Shown here: positions 17,432-24,572 of the stretch, in pieces
Position numbering within the stretch: the stretch's first letter is position 1
How the letters are laid out: each line of letters opens with the position of its first letter
DNA from: Clostridium fessum
GTDB taxonomy: Bacteria; Bacillota; Clostridia; Lachnospirales; Lachnospiraceae
Direction: 5' to 3'
NCBI RefSeq assembly: GCF_003024715.1
Contig: NZ_PYLO01000005.1
Span: 174,673-238,672 of the forward strand
DNA length: 64,000 nt
Translations under genes and position numbers: made by a program
Notes under the pieces: generated by a model
Database searches by the model: none
What the model was told of the DNA's origin: nothing
The model's input: the letters and a program-made list of their open reading frames with translations, nothing else

Positions 17432-17658
17432 AAAATTCCAACTGCGCGGTACCACTCTATTTCACACGGAATCCGTGTGCTCCTCATCGTCCTGTAACGG
17501 CGGATGACCGGCTCTGTCTACTCGGGTATTCAAAAACACTTCTTTCAACAGGCTGCTCCCGGACCAGTTCGGCGGCTTCCTTCCGCTGCCTCACACCATC
17601 CGGCAGCTCTCTGTAGAAATTTCGCGGCTTACTACTTCCGTTCATTGCATTTGTGCTA
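17386..17658 (-). promoter_or_regulatory. T-box leader of leuS
   Basis: tRNA-sensing riboswitch controlling leuS. The T-box proper AGAGTGGTACCGCG (17445-17458) pairs with uncharged tRNA acceptor ends and lies just ahead of the terminator. Upstream the stem I elements are visible: the AGTAAG S-turn region near 17630, the GGATGGTGTGAGG distal loop near 17595, and a GAA-CTG-GTCC segment where CTG (17565-17567), a leucine codon, fits the specifier position. The T-box identification is firm; the exact specifier is my reading of the stem I layout. Confidence 0.93.
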
Positions 17659-17664
17659 TCTGGT

Positions 17665-17693
17665 AGAATAGCATAAATGGGAAGAAATGTCAA
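17665..17693 (-). promoter_or_regulatory. leuS promoter
   Basis: Minus-strand TTGACA (17688-17693), 17-base spacer, TATTCT (17665-17670); a perfect -35. Start of transcription would be near 17658, giving a leader of about 440 bases. Confidence 0.85.
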
Positions 17694-17782
17694 GTAACGT
17701 GACCTTCTCAAACTTGCACGTGACAGATCCGACGTTCTTTCAATACATGACATTTTCGACAATCTTTCAATCACCGTCAAAC

Positions 17783-17995
17783 CTACACCTGAATCCGCTC
17801 TGCCACTTCATCGCCCAGTGCCAGCCGAACCTTTCCATTTCCGATGATCAGACCATCCAGCACACGTCCAAGGACCCGGATACGGCTTCCTTCTTTGATT
17901 CCATAGCGCTCCAAAAAGTTCATCACATCCGCATTTCCAAACATCCACTTGATTTCACAGGACTCTCCCGCCTGCACCTTTGCCAACGACTGCAT
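17783..17995 (-). CDS. feoA: FeoA domain protein
   Basis: A 70-residue SH3-like FeoA protein, normally a small cytoplasmic partner of the FeoB ferrous-iron transporter. The protein starts MQSLAKVQAGESCEI and contains the family pattern of a G-rich turn (YGIKEGSRIRVLGR) and LIIGNGKVRLALGDEVAERI at the end. The start is the ATG at 17993-17995 with AGGAGG seven bases upstream; longer readings run through a repeat element and are not credible. No feoB is in the window, so it is either an orphan or acts with a distant FeoB. Its promoter carries a palindromic operator like that of the large surface-protein gene at 53104-57528, which fits iron control. Confidence 0.88.
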   Translation of the reverse strand: MQSLAKVQAGESCEIKWMFGNADVMNFLERYGIKEGSRIRVLGRVLDGLIIGNGKVRLALGDEVAERIQV

Positions 17996-18027
17996 ACAAC
18001 GACCTCCTGACTGATATTCCGCTTTCT

Positions 18028-18159
18028 GTAACTGTTCAGTACCTTCACAGTCACGCGCAAAATCCATTAAAAATTGCCTACGGCAATGGGATTTTTGTCT
18101 GCTGGTCCATGTTTTCGTACGGTCAGCGCAGTAAATGCGCAGACCTACTGAACAGTTAC
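18028..18159. repeat. MITE-like element in the feoA leader (132 bp)
   Basis: Perfect 14-bp terminal inverted repeats GTAACTGTTCAGTA (18028-18041) and TACTGAACAGTTAC (18146-18159) enclose two inner hairpins: ATTGCC-TAC-GGCAAT near 18080 and GCGCA-GTAAA-TGCGC near 18125. It has no coding capacity. It lies between the feoA promoter and its ribosome site, so it is transcribed as part of the leader and will fold. Confidence 0.7.
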
Positions 18160-18175
18160 TGCTTTCTTTACTATT

Positions 18176-18205
18176 ATTATATGCAGTCAGACTATTGTTA
18201 GTCAA
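18176..18205 (-). promoter_or_regulatory. feoA promoter
   Basis: Minus-strand TTGACT (18200-18205), 18-base spacer, TATAAT (18176-18181). It fires toward the MITE-like element and feoA. Confidence 0.75.
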
Positions 18206-18215
18206 TGGTAATAAT

Positions 18216-18233
18216 TGTTAGTTAATTCTAACA
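18216..18233. promoter_or_regulatory. Palindromic operator upstream of feoA
   Basis: TGTTAG-TTAATT-CTAACA is a perfect 6-6-6 dyad 11 bp upstream of the -35. A second, imperfect unit with the same ATTGTTAGT half (about 18195-18213) overlaps the -35 itself. The half-site resembles DtxR/IdeR-type iron operators more than a classic Fur box. The dyad overlaps the last codon of the neighbouring hydrolase gene. Confidence 0.6.
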
Positions 18234-19286
18234 GTATTTAGCCGTTACCGTGAACCATCTCCACACTTCTCCGTCCATCTCCCGGCGGATTCTGCCGCGC
18301 AGGCGGAGGTAGTCCAGATGCGCCATGCACTCGCCCACCGCAAACCACTTCTGGGACGGTGGAAATTCTTCCCAGCTGGCGGCACGGATCTTCCAGCGCA
18401 TCTTTCCAGCCGTCTCATATGCCGTCATACCCGGATGTTCGGCAAGCAGCGCCTCCGTCTCCGCCAGACGCCGCTCATGGTGTGCCAGCAGCGCCTCGAT
18501 GCGCGCTGCATAATCGCCCGTCTTCCGGTGTCCCGGCAAGGCAAGGCGGACCGGATATTTTCTGGCGAGGCGCAGGCTATCGAGATAATCACCTAATGAA
18601 TCCTCCGATTCCAGCCAGGAAGTAATATTCGGCGATATATCAAACAGGATATGATCGCCCGTGAACATGATGCCCTGTTTCTTTGCCCAGAACATCGCAT
18701 TGCCCGGCGTATGCCCCGGCACGGAGATCATTTCCAGCGTGTAATCTCCTACCGTGTATTTCCAGCCTGCCTCAATCGGAACAAAACGGTCATCAACCTG
18801 ATCCAGCTTATAGCGGACTGCCGGATTGAGCGCCTGCGTTTTCTTCATTTCATCCTCCGGAAATCCACCGGCACGGAATTGCTCCGCCAGCCGAAGCGGA
18901 CGCTCTGGTGTAAAACCGTCCTTTAAGATTGCCAGATCGGTTCCGCTGATATAGATGTGGCTGTCCGTCCCTGCCGCCTCCCTGGCAAGTCCTGTGTGAT
19001 CCGAGTGCAGGTGTGTCAGAAGAATATCCAGCCGCTCCGGACTGCTGCCAAGTGCCCGAAGCCCGGCAAACAGCGCCTCCCGGCATTCCTCGCGCCGAAA
19101 TCCGGTGTCAATCAGAAGGTCGCGCCCGTTTTCTTTCCCCTTGATCAGGTAACTGTTGAGTTCCCGCAAAGGATTCTGCGGCAATTCCACACCGATCCGC
19201 CAGATTCCATCTGCCACCTGTTCTACAAGGGCTTCCCTCTTCTCTATGTTCTTTGTGATTTCTTCTCTTTTATTTTCTTTAAGCAT
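18228..19286 (-). CDS. Metallo-beta-lactamase fold hydrolase
   Basis: A 352-residue MBL-superfamily enzyme, probably a cytoplasmic thioester or phosphodiester hydrolase of the glyoxalase II-like group. The metal motif LLTHLHSDHTG (HxHxDH) is at about residues 92-102, preceded by LLIDTGF, then VPGHTPGNAMF and FTGDHILFDISP, and LALPGHRKTGDY carries the last histidine. The C-terminal about 90 residues form an extra helical domain typical of a bacterial subgroup with winged-helix-like ends. AAGGAAA lies before the ATG. The substrate is unknown, and it is probably transcribed separately from feoA, whose promoter abuts its stop codon. Confidence 0.88.
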   Translation of the reverse strand: MLKENKREEITKNIEKREALVEQVADGIWRIGVELPQNPLRELNSYLIKGKENGRDLLIDTGFRREECREALFAGLRALGSSPERLDILLTHLHSDHTGLAREAAGTDSHIYISGTDLAILKDGFTPERPLRLAEQFRAGGFPEDEMKKTQALNPAVRYKLDQVDDRFVPIEAGWKYTVGDYTLEMISVPGHTPGNAMFWAKKQGIMFTGDHILFDISPNITSWLESEDSLGDYLDSLRLARKYPVRLALPGHRKTGDYAARIEALLAHHERRLAETEALLAEHPGMTAYETAGKMRWKIRAASWEEFPPSQKWFAVGECMAHLDYLRLRGRIRREMDGEVWRWFTVTAKYC

Positions 19287-19316
19287 ATTTTTCCTTATTG
19301 AATCTATTGAATCTTC

Positions 19317-20672
19317 TCAGCCTTCTGCTTTCTCTTCTCTATGATCCATCGTCCGGAACAGATGTGTGCAAATCAAAATCGCCACCACAATCGACAGATA
19401 ATCCGCCGCCGGCTGTGCATAGATAACTCCATCCAGGCCAAACATCGCATTCAGCACGAAAATCAGCGGAATAAAAATCAGTCCCTGGCGGCAGATCGTA
19501 AGAATCAGCGACGGAAGCGCTTTTCCCATTCCCTGGATCGTATTGATGCAGAGGAATAAGATACCAAGGAGTGGCGCAGAAAGCTGGAGCGCAACCACCA
19601 TCTGAATACCATACTGGACAACTTCCGCATCATTAATAAACATCTGAATCATTGTCTTTCTTGCGACAATCATAATCAATGTCAGAATCGTTCCCATAAT
19701 AACCGATACAAGTCCTGTAAATTTGAATACCGACATCAGGCGTTTCTTGTTGCGCGCTCCATAATTATAACCGATCAGCGGCTGGATTCCCACGCAGAGA
19801 CCAATCTGCAGCAGGACAACAAGCATATTGGATTTCATCGCAACCCCCATCGCCGCTACCGGTGTGTCACCGTAACCGACCAGCGCCTGGTTCAGGATAA
19901 TATTGGCAAAGCTCATCAGGATGTTATTTAAGGATGCCGGAATACCGATCCCTGCCACGCCGGAAGCGATTCCATCTCCCATCTTAAAATCACGGAAATG
20001 AATCGACAGTGTCGATTTTCCCCGTAGATAATAAGCAATATAGTAAAGACAGGCCGCAATATTGCCGATGATCGTCGCAAGCGCTGCACCGGTCACTCCC
20101 CAGCCAAGCACCAGGATCATGATCGGATCCAAAATAATATTTACTACGGTACCTATCAGGTTTCCGACCATCGATTCTCTCGATGCGCCTTCTCCCCGCA
20201 GAATATTCGCAAATGCAGTTGAAAACATAATAAACGGCGCGCCGATTGCAATAATCGCCAGGTACTGTCTCGCAAAACCGATCGTATTTACACTGGCACC
20301 GATGAGATGCAGAATGGTTTCCATTCCAAGTACAGACAGGATAGCCACTATCACGCCCAGCCCCAGGGATCCATAGCAGCAGAATGAACTGATATGACAT
20401 GCCCGATCTTTATGGCGTTCTCCCAGTGCTCTCGATATCGCTGAGCTGCCGCCGATACCGAACAGATGGCCTAATGCCATAAAAATCATAAAGACCGGCG
20501 TTGCCAGCGAAACTGCCGCCACCTGCAGCGGATCCTTCGTCTGACCGATGAAAAATGTATCCGCCATGTTATAGATAACAACCACCAGCATGGAAATCAT
20601 GGTCGGAACCGCCATGGTTGCGACCGCCTTCGGTACGGGTGTTTTTTCAAATAAATCCGTATTTGTTTTCAT
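19317..20672 (-). CDS. MATE family efflux transporter
   Basis: A 451-residue, twelve-helix Na+ or H+ antiporter of the MATE family (MepA/DinF-like), exporting cationic drugs or metabolites. Two homologous halves are visible: VPTMISMLVVVIYNMADTFFIGQ in the first and VAMKSNMLVVLLQIGLCVGIQPLIGYNYGA in the second, each with the family Asn/Gly/Pro pattern. The start is the ATG at 20670-20672 with GGAG about ten bases upstream; a longer frame to 20819 would run through the repeat cluster and is rejected. About thirty bases separate it from the downstream hydrolase gene, suggesting they may share a transcript. Confidence 0.9.
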   Translation of the reverse strand: MKTNTDLFEKTPVPKAVATMAVPTMISMLVVVIYNMADTFFIGQTKDPLQVAAVSLATPVFMIFMALGHLFGIGGSSAISRALGERHKDRACHISSFCCYGSLGLGVIVAILSVLGMETILHLIGASVNTIGFARQYLAIIAIGAPFIMFSTAFANILRGEGASRESMVGNLIGTVVNIILDPIMILVLGWGVTGAALATIIGNIAACLYYIAYYLRGKSTLSIHFRDFKMGDGIASGVAGIGIPASLNNILMSFANIILNQALVGYGDTPVAAMGVAMKSNMLVVLLQIGLCVGIQPLIGYNYGARNKKRLMSVFKFTGLVSVIMGTILTLIMIVARKTMIQMFINDAEVVQYGIQMVVALQLSAPLLGILFLCINTIQGMGKALPSLILTICRQGLIFIPLIFVLNAMFGLDGVIYAQPAADYLSIVVAILICTHLFRTMDHREEKAEG

Positions 20673-20725
20673 TTGTCGTAACTCCTCTCTTTCTATATTT
20701 GTTGTATTCTTTACAGTCACATTCT

Positions 20726-20859
20726 CGCGCCGAGCGCGGTCGCTTGCGACATGTTTCTGCTTCGCGCAAGTGCACATCATTGGCACGTTAGTGCCTTTTT
20801 GTGTAATAGGGGATTCCAAGGAATTTCCTATTACATAAAAATACAGGCACTTCTGCCTG
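20726..20859. repeat. Cluster of short hairpins upstream of the MATE gene
   Basis: Consecutive palindromes in a stretch without genes (20673-21065): CGCG-CCGAG-CGCG near 20726, GTCGC-TT-GCGAC (20739-20750), GGCAC-GTTA-GTGCC followed by five T (20782-20800), a 15-bp near-perfect hairpin GTAATAGGGGATTCC / GGAATTTCCTATTAC (about 20803-20835), and CAGGCA-CTTC-TGCCTG (20844-20859). It looks like a mosaic repeat element or structured leader, transcribed ahead of the MATE gene if the promoter lies to its right. No known riboswitch class is recognised. Confidence 0.6.
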
Positions 20860-20990
20860 CTGTGTAAAAGATCAACTCTTATTTATAAACACTTAATTTT
20901 ATCATAAACACCTATTTTGTCAACTATTTCCGTATTAAACTTATCTTAAAACCCAGCTTAAAAATTGTCTTTTGGAATTGTCTTTGGAAG

Positions 20991-21019
20991 TTGCAAAAAA
21001 GCGCTTTCTGGGATATGAT
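20991..21019 (+). promoter_or_regulatory. Promoter of the CoA-transferase gene
   Basis: TTGCAA (20991-20996), 17-base spacer, TATGAT (21014-21019), followed by a GGAGG ribosome site nine bases before the ATG at 21066. Confidence 0.7.
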
Positions 21020-21065
21020 GGAAACTAGAAAATTATGAATTTCATACCGATGGAGGATTTTTACT

Positions 21066-22385
21066 ATGTCTAACAATTACGCAGGCAAATTTGTAAGTGC
21101 TGAGACCGCCGTCAAGGCCGTTCAACCGGGCGACTGGGTGGATTATGGCTTTGGTGCTGGATTTCCGGAGCTTCTCGACCGTGCGCTGGCAGCACGCAGG
21201 GATGAGCTGACCGATGTCAAGATCCGCGGCGGTTTAGTCATCCACCCGCGCATCGAGGTTGTCGAAAGCGACCCGGAGCAGAAAGCATTCAGCTACTACA
21301 GCTGGCACATCGGCGATTATGAGCGCAAGCTGCAGACCCGTGGGCTCTGCAAGTTTATGCCGATGATGCTGCGTTCCCTGCCGGAAATGTACCGCCACCA
21401 CATTCGCGTGGATGTTGCCTTTGTACCGGTTTCCAGACCGGATGCGGACGGCTACTGCGGACTGGGTATTTCCAACTATGCATGGCGCACCATCTTTGAG
21501 AATGCGCGCACCGTCATCTTCGAGATCAATGAGCGCCTCCCGCGCTTACAGGGCGTCGATGGTTCCCACCGTGTCCACCTCTCAGAGGCAGATTTCATCG
21601 TCGAGGGCGAGCATGAGCCGCTTCCGATCCGCACCTACCGCGATCCGAGCGCCGTTGATATTGAGATTGCCAAACGTGTCGTTGAGGAGATCCCGGACGG
21701 CGCTGTCCTCTCCCTGGGAGTCGGCGGCGTTCCGTTTACCGTTGCCAATATGCTGGCACAGTCCGACAAAACCGACCTCGGCTGCCACACCGGCACCATC
21801 AGCGATGCTTTTTTAGCCCTCTATAAGGCTGGCAAGCTGACCAACAAGAAGAAGGAGATTGACAACGGTTATTCTACCTGGAACCTTGCCATGGGCTCTC
21901 AGGAATTATATGACTGGCTGGATAATGAGCCGCAGCTCTTCCATCCGGCTGACGTCGATTACGTCCACTCCCCGTACCGCATCGGTGAGATGAAAAATGT
22001 CATCAGTATCAACGGTGGGGTCGAGCTGGATCTGATGGGACAGGAAAATGCCGAGTCTGCCGGCACCCGACAGCTCTCCGGTATCGGCGGACAGATGGAT
22101 TTCCTGGAGGGCGCATTCCGCTCCGAGGGAGGCAAGGGCTTTATCTGCCTTGCTTCCACCCACAAGAAAAAAGATGGCTCCTTAAAATCCAACATCGTAC
22201 CGTTCATTCCGGGCGGCAGCACCGTATCTGCACCGCGTACCATGATTCAGTACGTGGCGACCGAATACGGTATCGCAAAACTGACCGGGCTTACCTTAAA
22301 AGAACGAGCGGATGCCATGATCGCCATCGCACACCCGGATTTCCGTGATGAGCTGCGCCGGTATGCGGAGGAGAATTTTAAATAA
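21066..22385 (+). CDS. Acetyl-CoA hydrolase/transferase family protein (butyryl-CoA:acetate CoA-transferase-like)
   Basis: A 439-residue family I CoA-transferase homologue, colinear with Roseburia-type butyryl-CoA:acetate CoA-transferase as I recall it: GDWVDYGFGAGFPELLDRAL at the N-terminus, LGVGGVPFTVANML in the middle, VELDLMGQENAESAG and SGIGGQMDF, and a C-terminal YVATEYGIAKLTGL and IAHPDFRDEL. Those enzymes swap CoA between acyl-CoA and a carboxylate through a glutamyl-CoA intermediate, the last step of butyrate formation. In that family the catalytic Glu lies in an HTEM motif; here the aligned residues 241-244 read HTGT, with Gly243 (codon at 21792-21794). The rest is well preserved, so the gene is not obviously decayed. 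Activity as a CoA-transferase is therefore doubtful. Confidence 0.85.
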   Translation: MSNNYAGKFVSAETAVKAVQPGDWVDYGFGAGFPELLDRALAARRDELTDVKIRGGLVIHPRIEVVESDPEQKAFSYYSWHIGDYERKLQTRGLCKFMPMMLRSLPEMYRHHIRVDVAFVPVSRPDADGYCGLGISNYAWRTIFENARTVIFEINERLPRLQGVDGSHRVHLSEADFIVEGEHEPLPIRTYRDPSAVDIEIAKRVVEEIPDGAVLSLGVGGVPFTVANMLAQSDKTDLGCHTGTISDAFLALYKAGKLTNKKKEIDNGYSTWNLAMGSQELYDWLDNEPQLFHPADVDYVHSPYRIGEMKNVISINGGVELDLMGQENAESAGTRQLSGIGGQMDFLEGAFRSEGGKGFICLASTHKKKDGSLKSNIVPFIPGGSTVSAPRTMIQYVATEYGIAKLTGLTLKERADAMIAIAHPDFRDELRRYAEENFK

Positions 22386-22466
22386 AAATTGGAAAGATAC
22401 ATCGGAACCGAAACATCAACATTCCATGTTATCTTTGATTATTTGAAAACCAGAATTTTCAACATA

Positions 22467-22545
22467 GAAAAGCCGTAACCTTATACTTTCGCTCATGAGT
22501 TTAATCCCATGGGCGAGTATATCTGATTACGGCTTTTTATTTTTT
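22467..22545. terminator. Bidirectional terminator after the CoA-transferase gene
   Basis: An outer stem AAAAGCCGTAA / TTACGGCTTTTT and an inner TATACT...AGTATA stem, with T runs on both strands. It separates the plus-strand CoA-transferase from the converging minus-strand membrane-protein pair. Confidence 0.85.
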
Positions 22546-23065
22546 ATGCCTCTTTCTTCGCCCCTATAACAACCATAACCACCATAAACCGGCAGACCAG
22601 AATAATCATAGACGCAAAGAGCTGCCACAGCGCGATATGCAGAATCAGGCTGACTGCGTACCCACACAGTGCTGCTCCCATTACCATAGCATATCCACAG
22701 CACAGTTCGGAGTGATAGGAATGTCTGGGCGAACCTGCGGTGTAGCTTTCCATCAGTCCATAGAGCACCACATATTCCAGCATACACGGAATCAGCGACC
22801 AGATGGTTCCGTCCGGCCGCCTCCAGAACATGGACAGAAAGCTAGAAAAAGCAGTCACCAGCACAAGCGCCGCCCCTGCTGCCCGGTACACTCTCATCTC
22901 TTTTACATCCATCTGGAAAAATCCAGCCTGCCGCTCTTTCTGGAGAATCCCGATATATAAAATCAGAAACCCGATGCAGGGCGGCAGCAGCATCACATGG
23001 AACAGATTAATATGAATCGAAGCAAGAATCAGACCGGCTAAAATCTTATGATCTCCCGTTTTCAC
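22544..23065 (-). CDS. Hypothetical membrane protein, five helices
   Basis: The 173-residue product has about five hydrophobic segments (near residues 8-40, 60-80, 90-105, 120-145 and 148-168) and short loops. No family is recognised. The start overlaps the end of the upstream gene (23062-24192) by four bases, so the two are translationally coupled and probably work together. The order (anchored extracellular protein followed by small polytopic protein) could suit a membrane complex, but nothing in the sequence names a function. Confidence 0.65.
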   Translation of the reverse strand: MKTGDHKILAGLILASIHINLFHVMLLPPCIGFLILYIGILQKERQAGFFQMDVKEMRVYRAAGAALVLVTAFSSFLSMFWRRPDGTIWSLIPCMLEYVVLYGLMESYTAGSPRHSYHSELCCGYAMVMGAALCGYAVSLILHIALWQLFASMIILVCRFMVVMVVIGAKKEA

Positions 23066-24192
23066 TTAAATGCCTCCTCTTTCAGCAGATATTTCCACAC
23101 ATCAATAAAGCGAAGCTCCCTTCTCTTCCTGTATTCATTTTCAAATGAAAGAACCTGCTCCCCGCCATCTTTGCCGATATATGAAAGCACTGCAACTCCT
23201 GAATGAAATACCTGCGGCGACTGGTCTTCCTCTTTGCCAATCCAATGGCTCTGGAACGTCAGGACATCACCCGTTTTTACTGTCAGCCGTTTCGGCTCTT
23301 CCCCTTCTTTTTGGGCTGGGATAGGCTCTCCATTTAAGGTCATCGAAAAATTTTCCATCTCCCCGGCTGACGCAATGCAGCCTTTTACTTCGATGGTTCC
23401 ATCTTTCTGAACGGTGTAAACCTGTGTGGCCGTTCCATCTGAATTGGCGCTGGAACTTGGATTTTCCAGGGCGCTCCCGCCCTCCGGATTTGCAATCAGT
23501 ACCAGATTACCAATTTTTACGTCCGCTGTGTTTCCATCTGAATAGAGCACCTGCGCCCGCGTCAGGATTCTCCACTGACTGATCCCGTTATGCTGCGGAT
23601 CTTCAATCGAAAGCGTAGCATCCAGGCGATGAAGCGCATACTGTCCCGCTGACTGGACTGTCTCCCGCATTTCCTGCATTTGAAGTTCAGGCAACTCTGA
23701 AAAACGAATTTCTCTCACACAGATCTCATCCGTCACATCCGTCAGATAGGCAAAATTTACCTGTGTATACCATACATCCGAAGTTTCATCTGTCTCATCC
23801 ACACTTTCTTCCCCCAGTGCATACAAAGACACTGTATTCTCCAATCCCATATCCGCATTCAGGTCTTTCATACCTTCGTCTAAAACTCCAACTTTCACAT
23901 CGGAATCGGTACTTTCTTCTTCAAGCGCCTCACTTGACACAGATGAAACGATTCCATCCTCCGAAGTTTCTACTCCGTCCAGCCCACAGCCCAGATAAGC
24001 CGACTGGCTGTAGTGCAGAAACAGCGGTTCTTTCAGCCGGAACGTATACTGGGCGATCAGACCCGCCAGCAGACAAATAAGCGCCAGCACCAGCCAGATA
24101 TGCACAATCATCCGCTCCGGGTGTTTCCGAACTGTTTTTGCCTGTTCTTTTACTTCCATGAGTTCCCCGCTTTTCTCATTTTTCTCTATCAT
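23062..24192 (-). CDS. Hypothetical membrane-anchored extracellular protein
   Basis: A 376-residue protein with a basic N-terminus (about 30 residues), one membrane helix (MIVHIWLVLALICLLAGLIA, about 27-46) and a large C-terminal part predicted outside the cell, starting with an acidic Ser/Glu-rich linker. The remainder looks like two or three beta-rich domains (for example VYTVQKDGTIEVKG and LTVKTGDVLTFQSHWIG). No known domain is recognised. The start is the ATG at 24190-24192; a GTG at 24207 in the same frame would lie inside the inverted repeat. It is coupled to the small membrane protein downstream. Confidence 0.65.
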   Translation of the reverse strand: MIEKNEKSGELMEVKEQAKTVRKHPERMIVHIWLVLALICLLAGLIAQYTFRLKEPLFLHYSQSAYLGCGLDGVETSEDGIVSSVSSEALEEESTDSDVKVGVLDEGMKDLNADMGLENTVSLYALGEESVDETDETSDVWYTQVNFAYLTDVTDEICVREIRFSELPELQMQEMRETVQSAGQYALHRLDATLSIEDPQHNGISQWRILTRAQVLYSDGNTADVKIGNLVLIANPEGGSALENPSSSANSDGTATQVYTVQKDGTIEVKGCIASAGEMENFSMTLNGEPIPAQKEGEEPKRLTVKTGDVLTFQSHWIGKEEDQSPQVFHSGVAVLSYIGKDGGEQVLSFENEYRKRRELRFIDVWKYLLKEEAFK

Positions 24193-24201
24193 AAAAAGGC
24201 C

Positions 24202-24259
24202 ACCCACCTGTCTGTATAAGTTGTTCTCTTTGCAACATTATACCTTTTTACAGGTGGGT
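24202..24259. repeat. Perfect 10-bp inverted repeat overlapping a ribosome site
   Basis: ACCCACCTGT (24202-24211) and ACAGGTGGGT (24250-24259), 38 bp apart. The copy nearest the gene contains, on the minus strand, the AGGTGGG that probably serves as ribosome site of the 23062-24192 gene. A TATAAT on the minus strand lies between the arms. It may be an operator, or a leader hairpin that hides the ribosome site if transcription starts further right. Confidence 0.5.
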
Positions 24260-24450
24260 AGTCTTTTCTATTTTCTTACAATTTATAGCCTTCTTTTTGA
24301 AAATTGCAAAAGAACGCAATTCGTAGCAATTTGGCATCCGCATTCACTGCCTTAACTTCTCGCCTGTCCCATCGATAACATTCGCAACGCTTTGTTCAAT
24401 TCAAGCACAGCCTATAACCATATCGATCCGAAAGACCTTCCAGAAAGAGA

Positions 24451-24514
24451 AAGCCGCCGCTGACAGCCTTGATGAATCGGTATCGATCCACTCAGCCGCC
24501 TGCGGCGGTTTTCT
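24451..24514. terminator. Likely EF-G-like gene terminator
   Basis: CCGCCGC (24454-24460) pairs with GCGGCGG (24502-24508), with T-rich sequence outward on both strands. The remainder of the gene-free stretch 24193-24572 shows only the inverted repeat above. Confidence 0.5.
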
Positions 24515-24572
24515 GCTTATTTATATAAGAATATCATATTTTTGACCGAAACGGTAAGCACTTCATCTGCCA

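Noticed and set aside
24013..24219. Plus-strand frames in the 23700-24350 region
   Set aside because: They are antisense to the membrane-anchored protein and lack ribosome sites.
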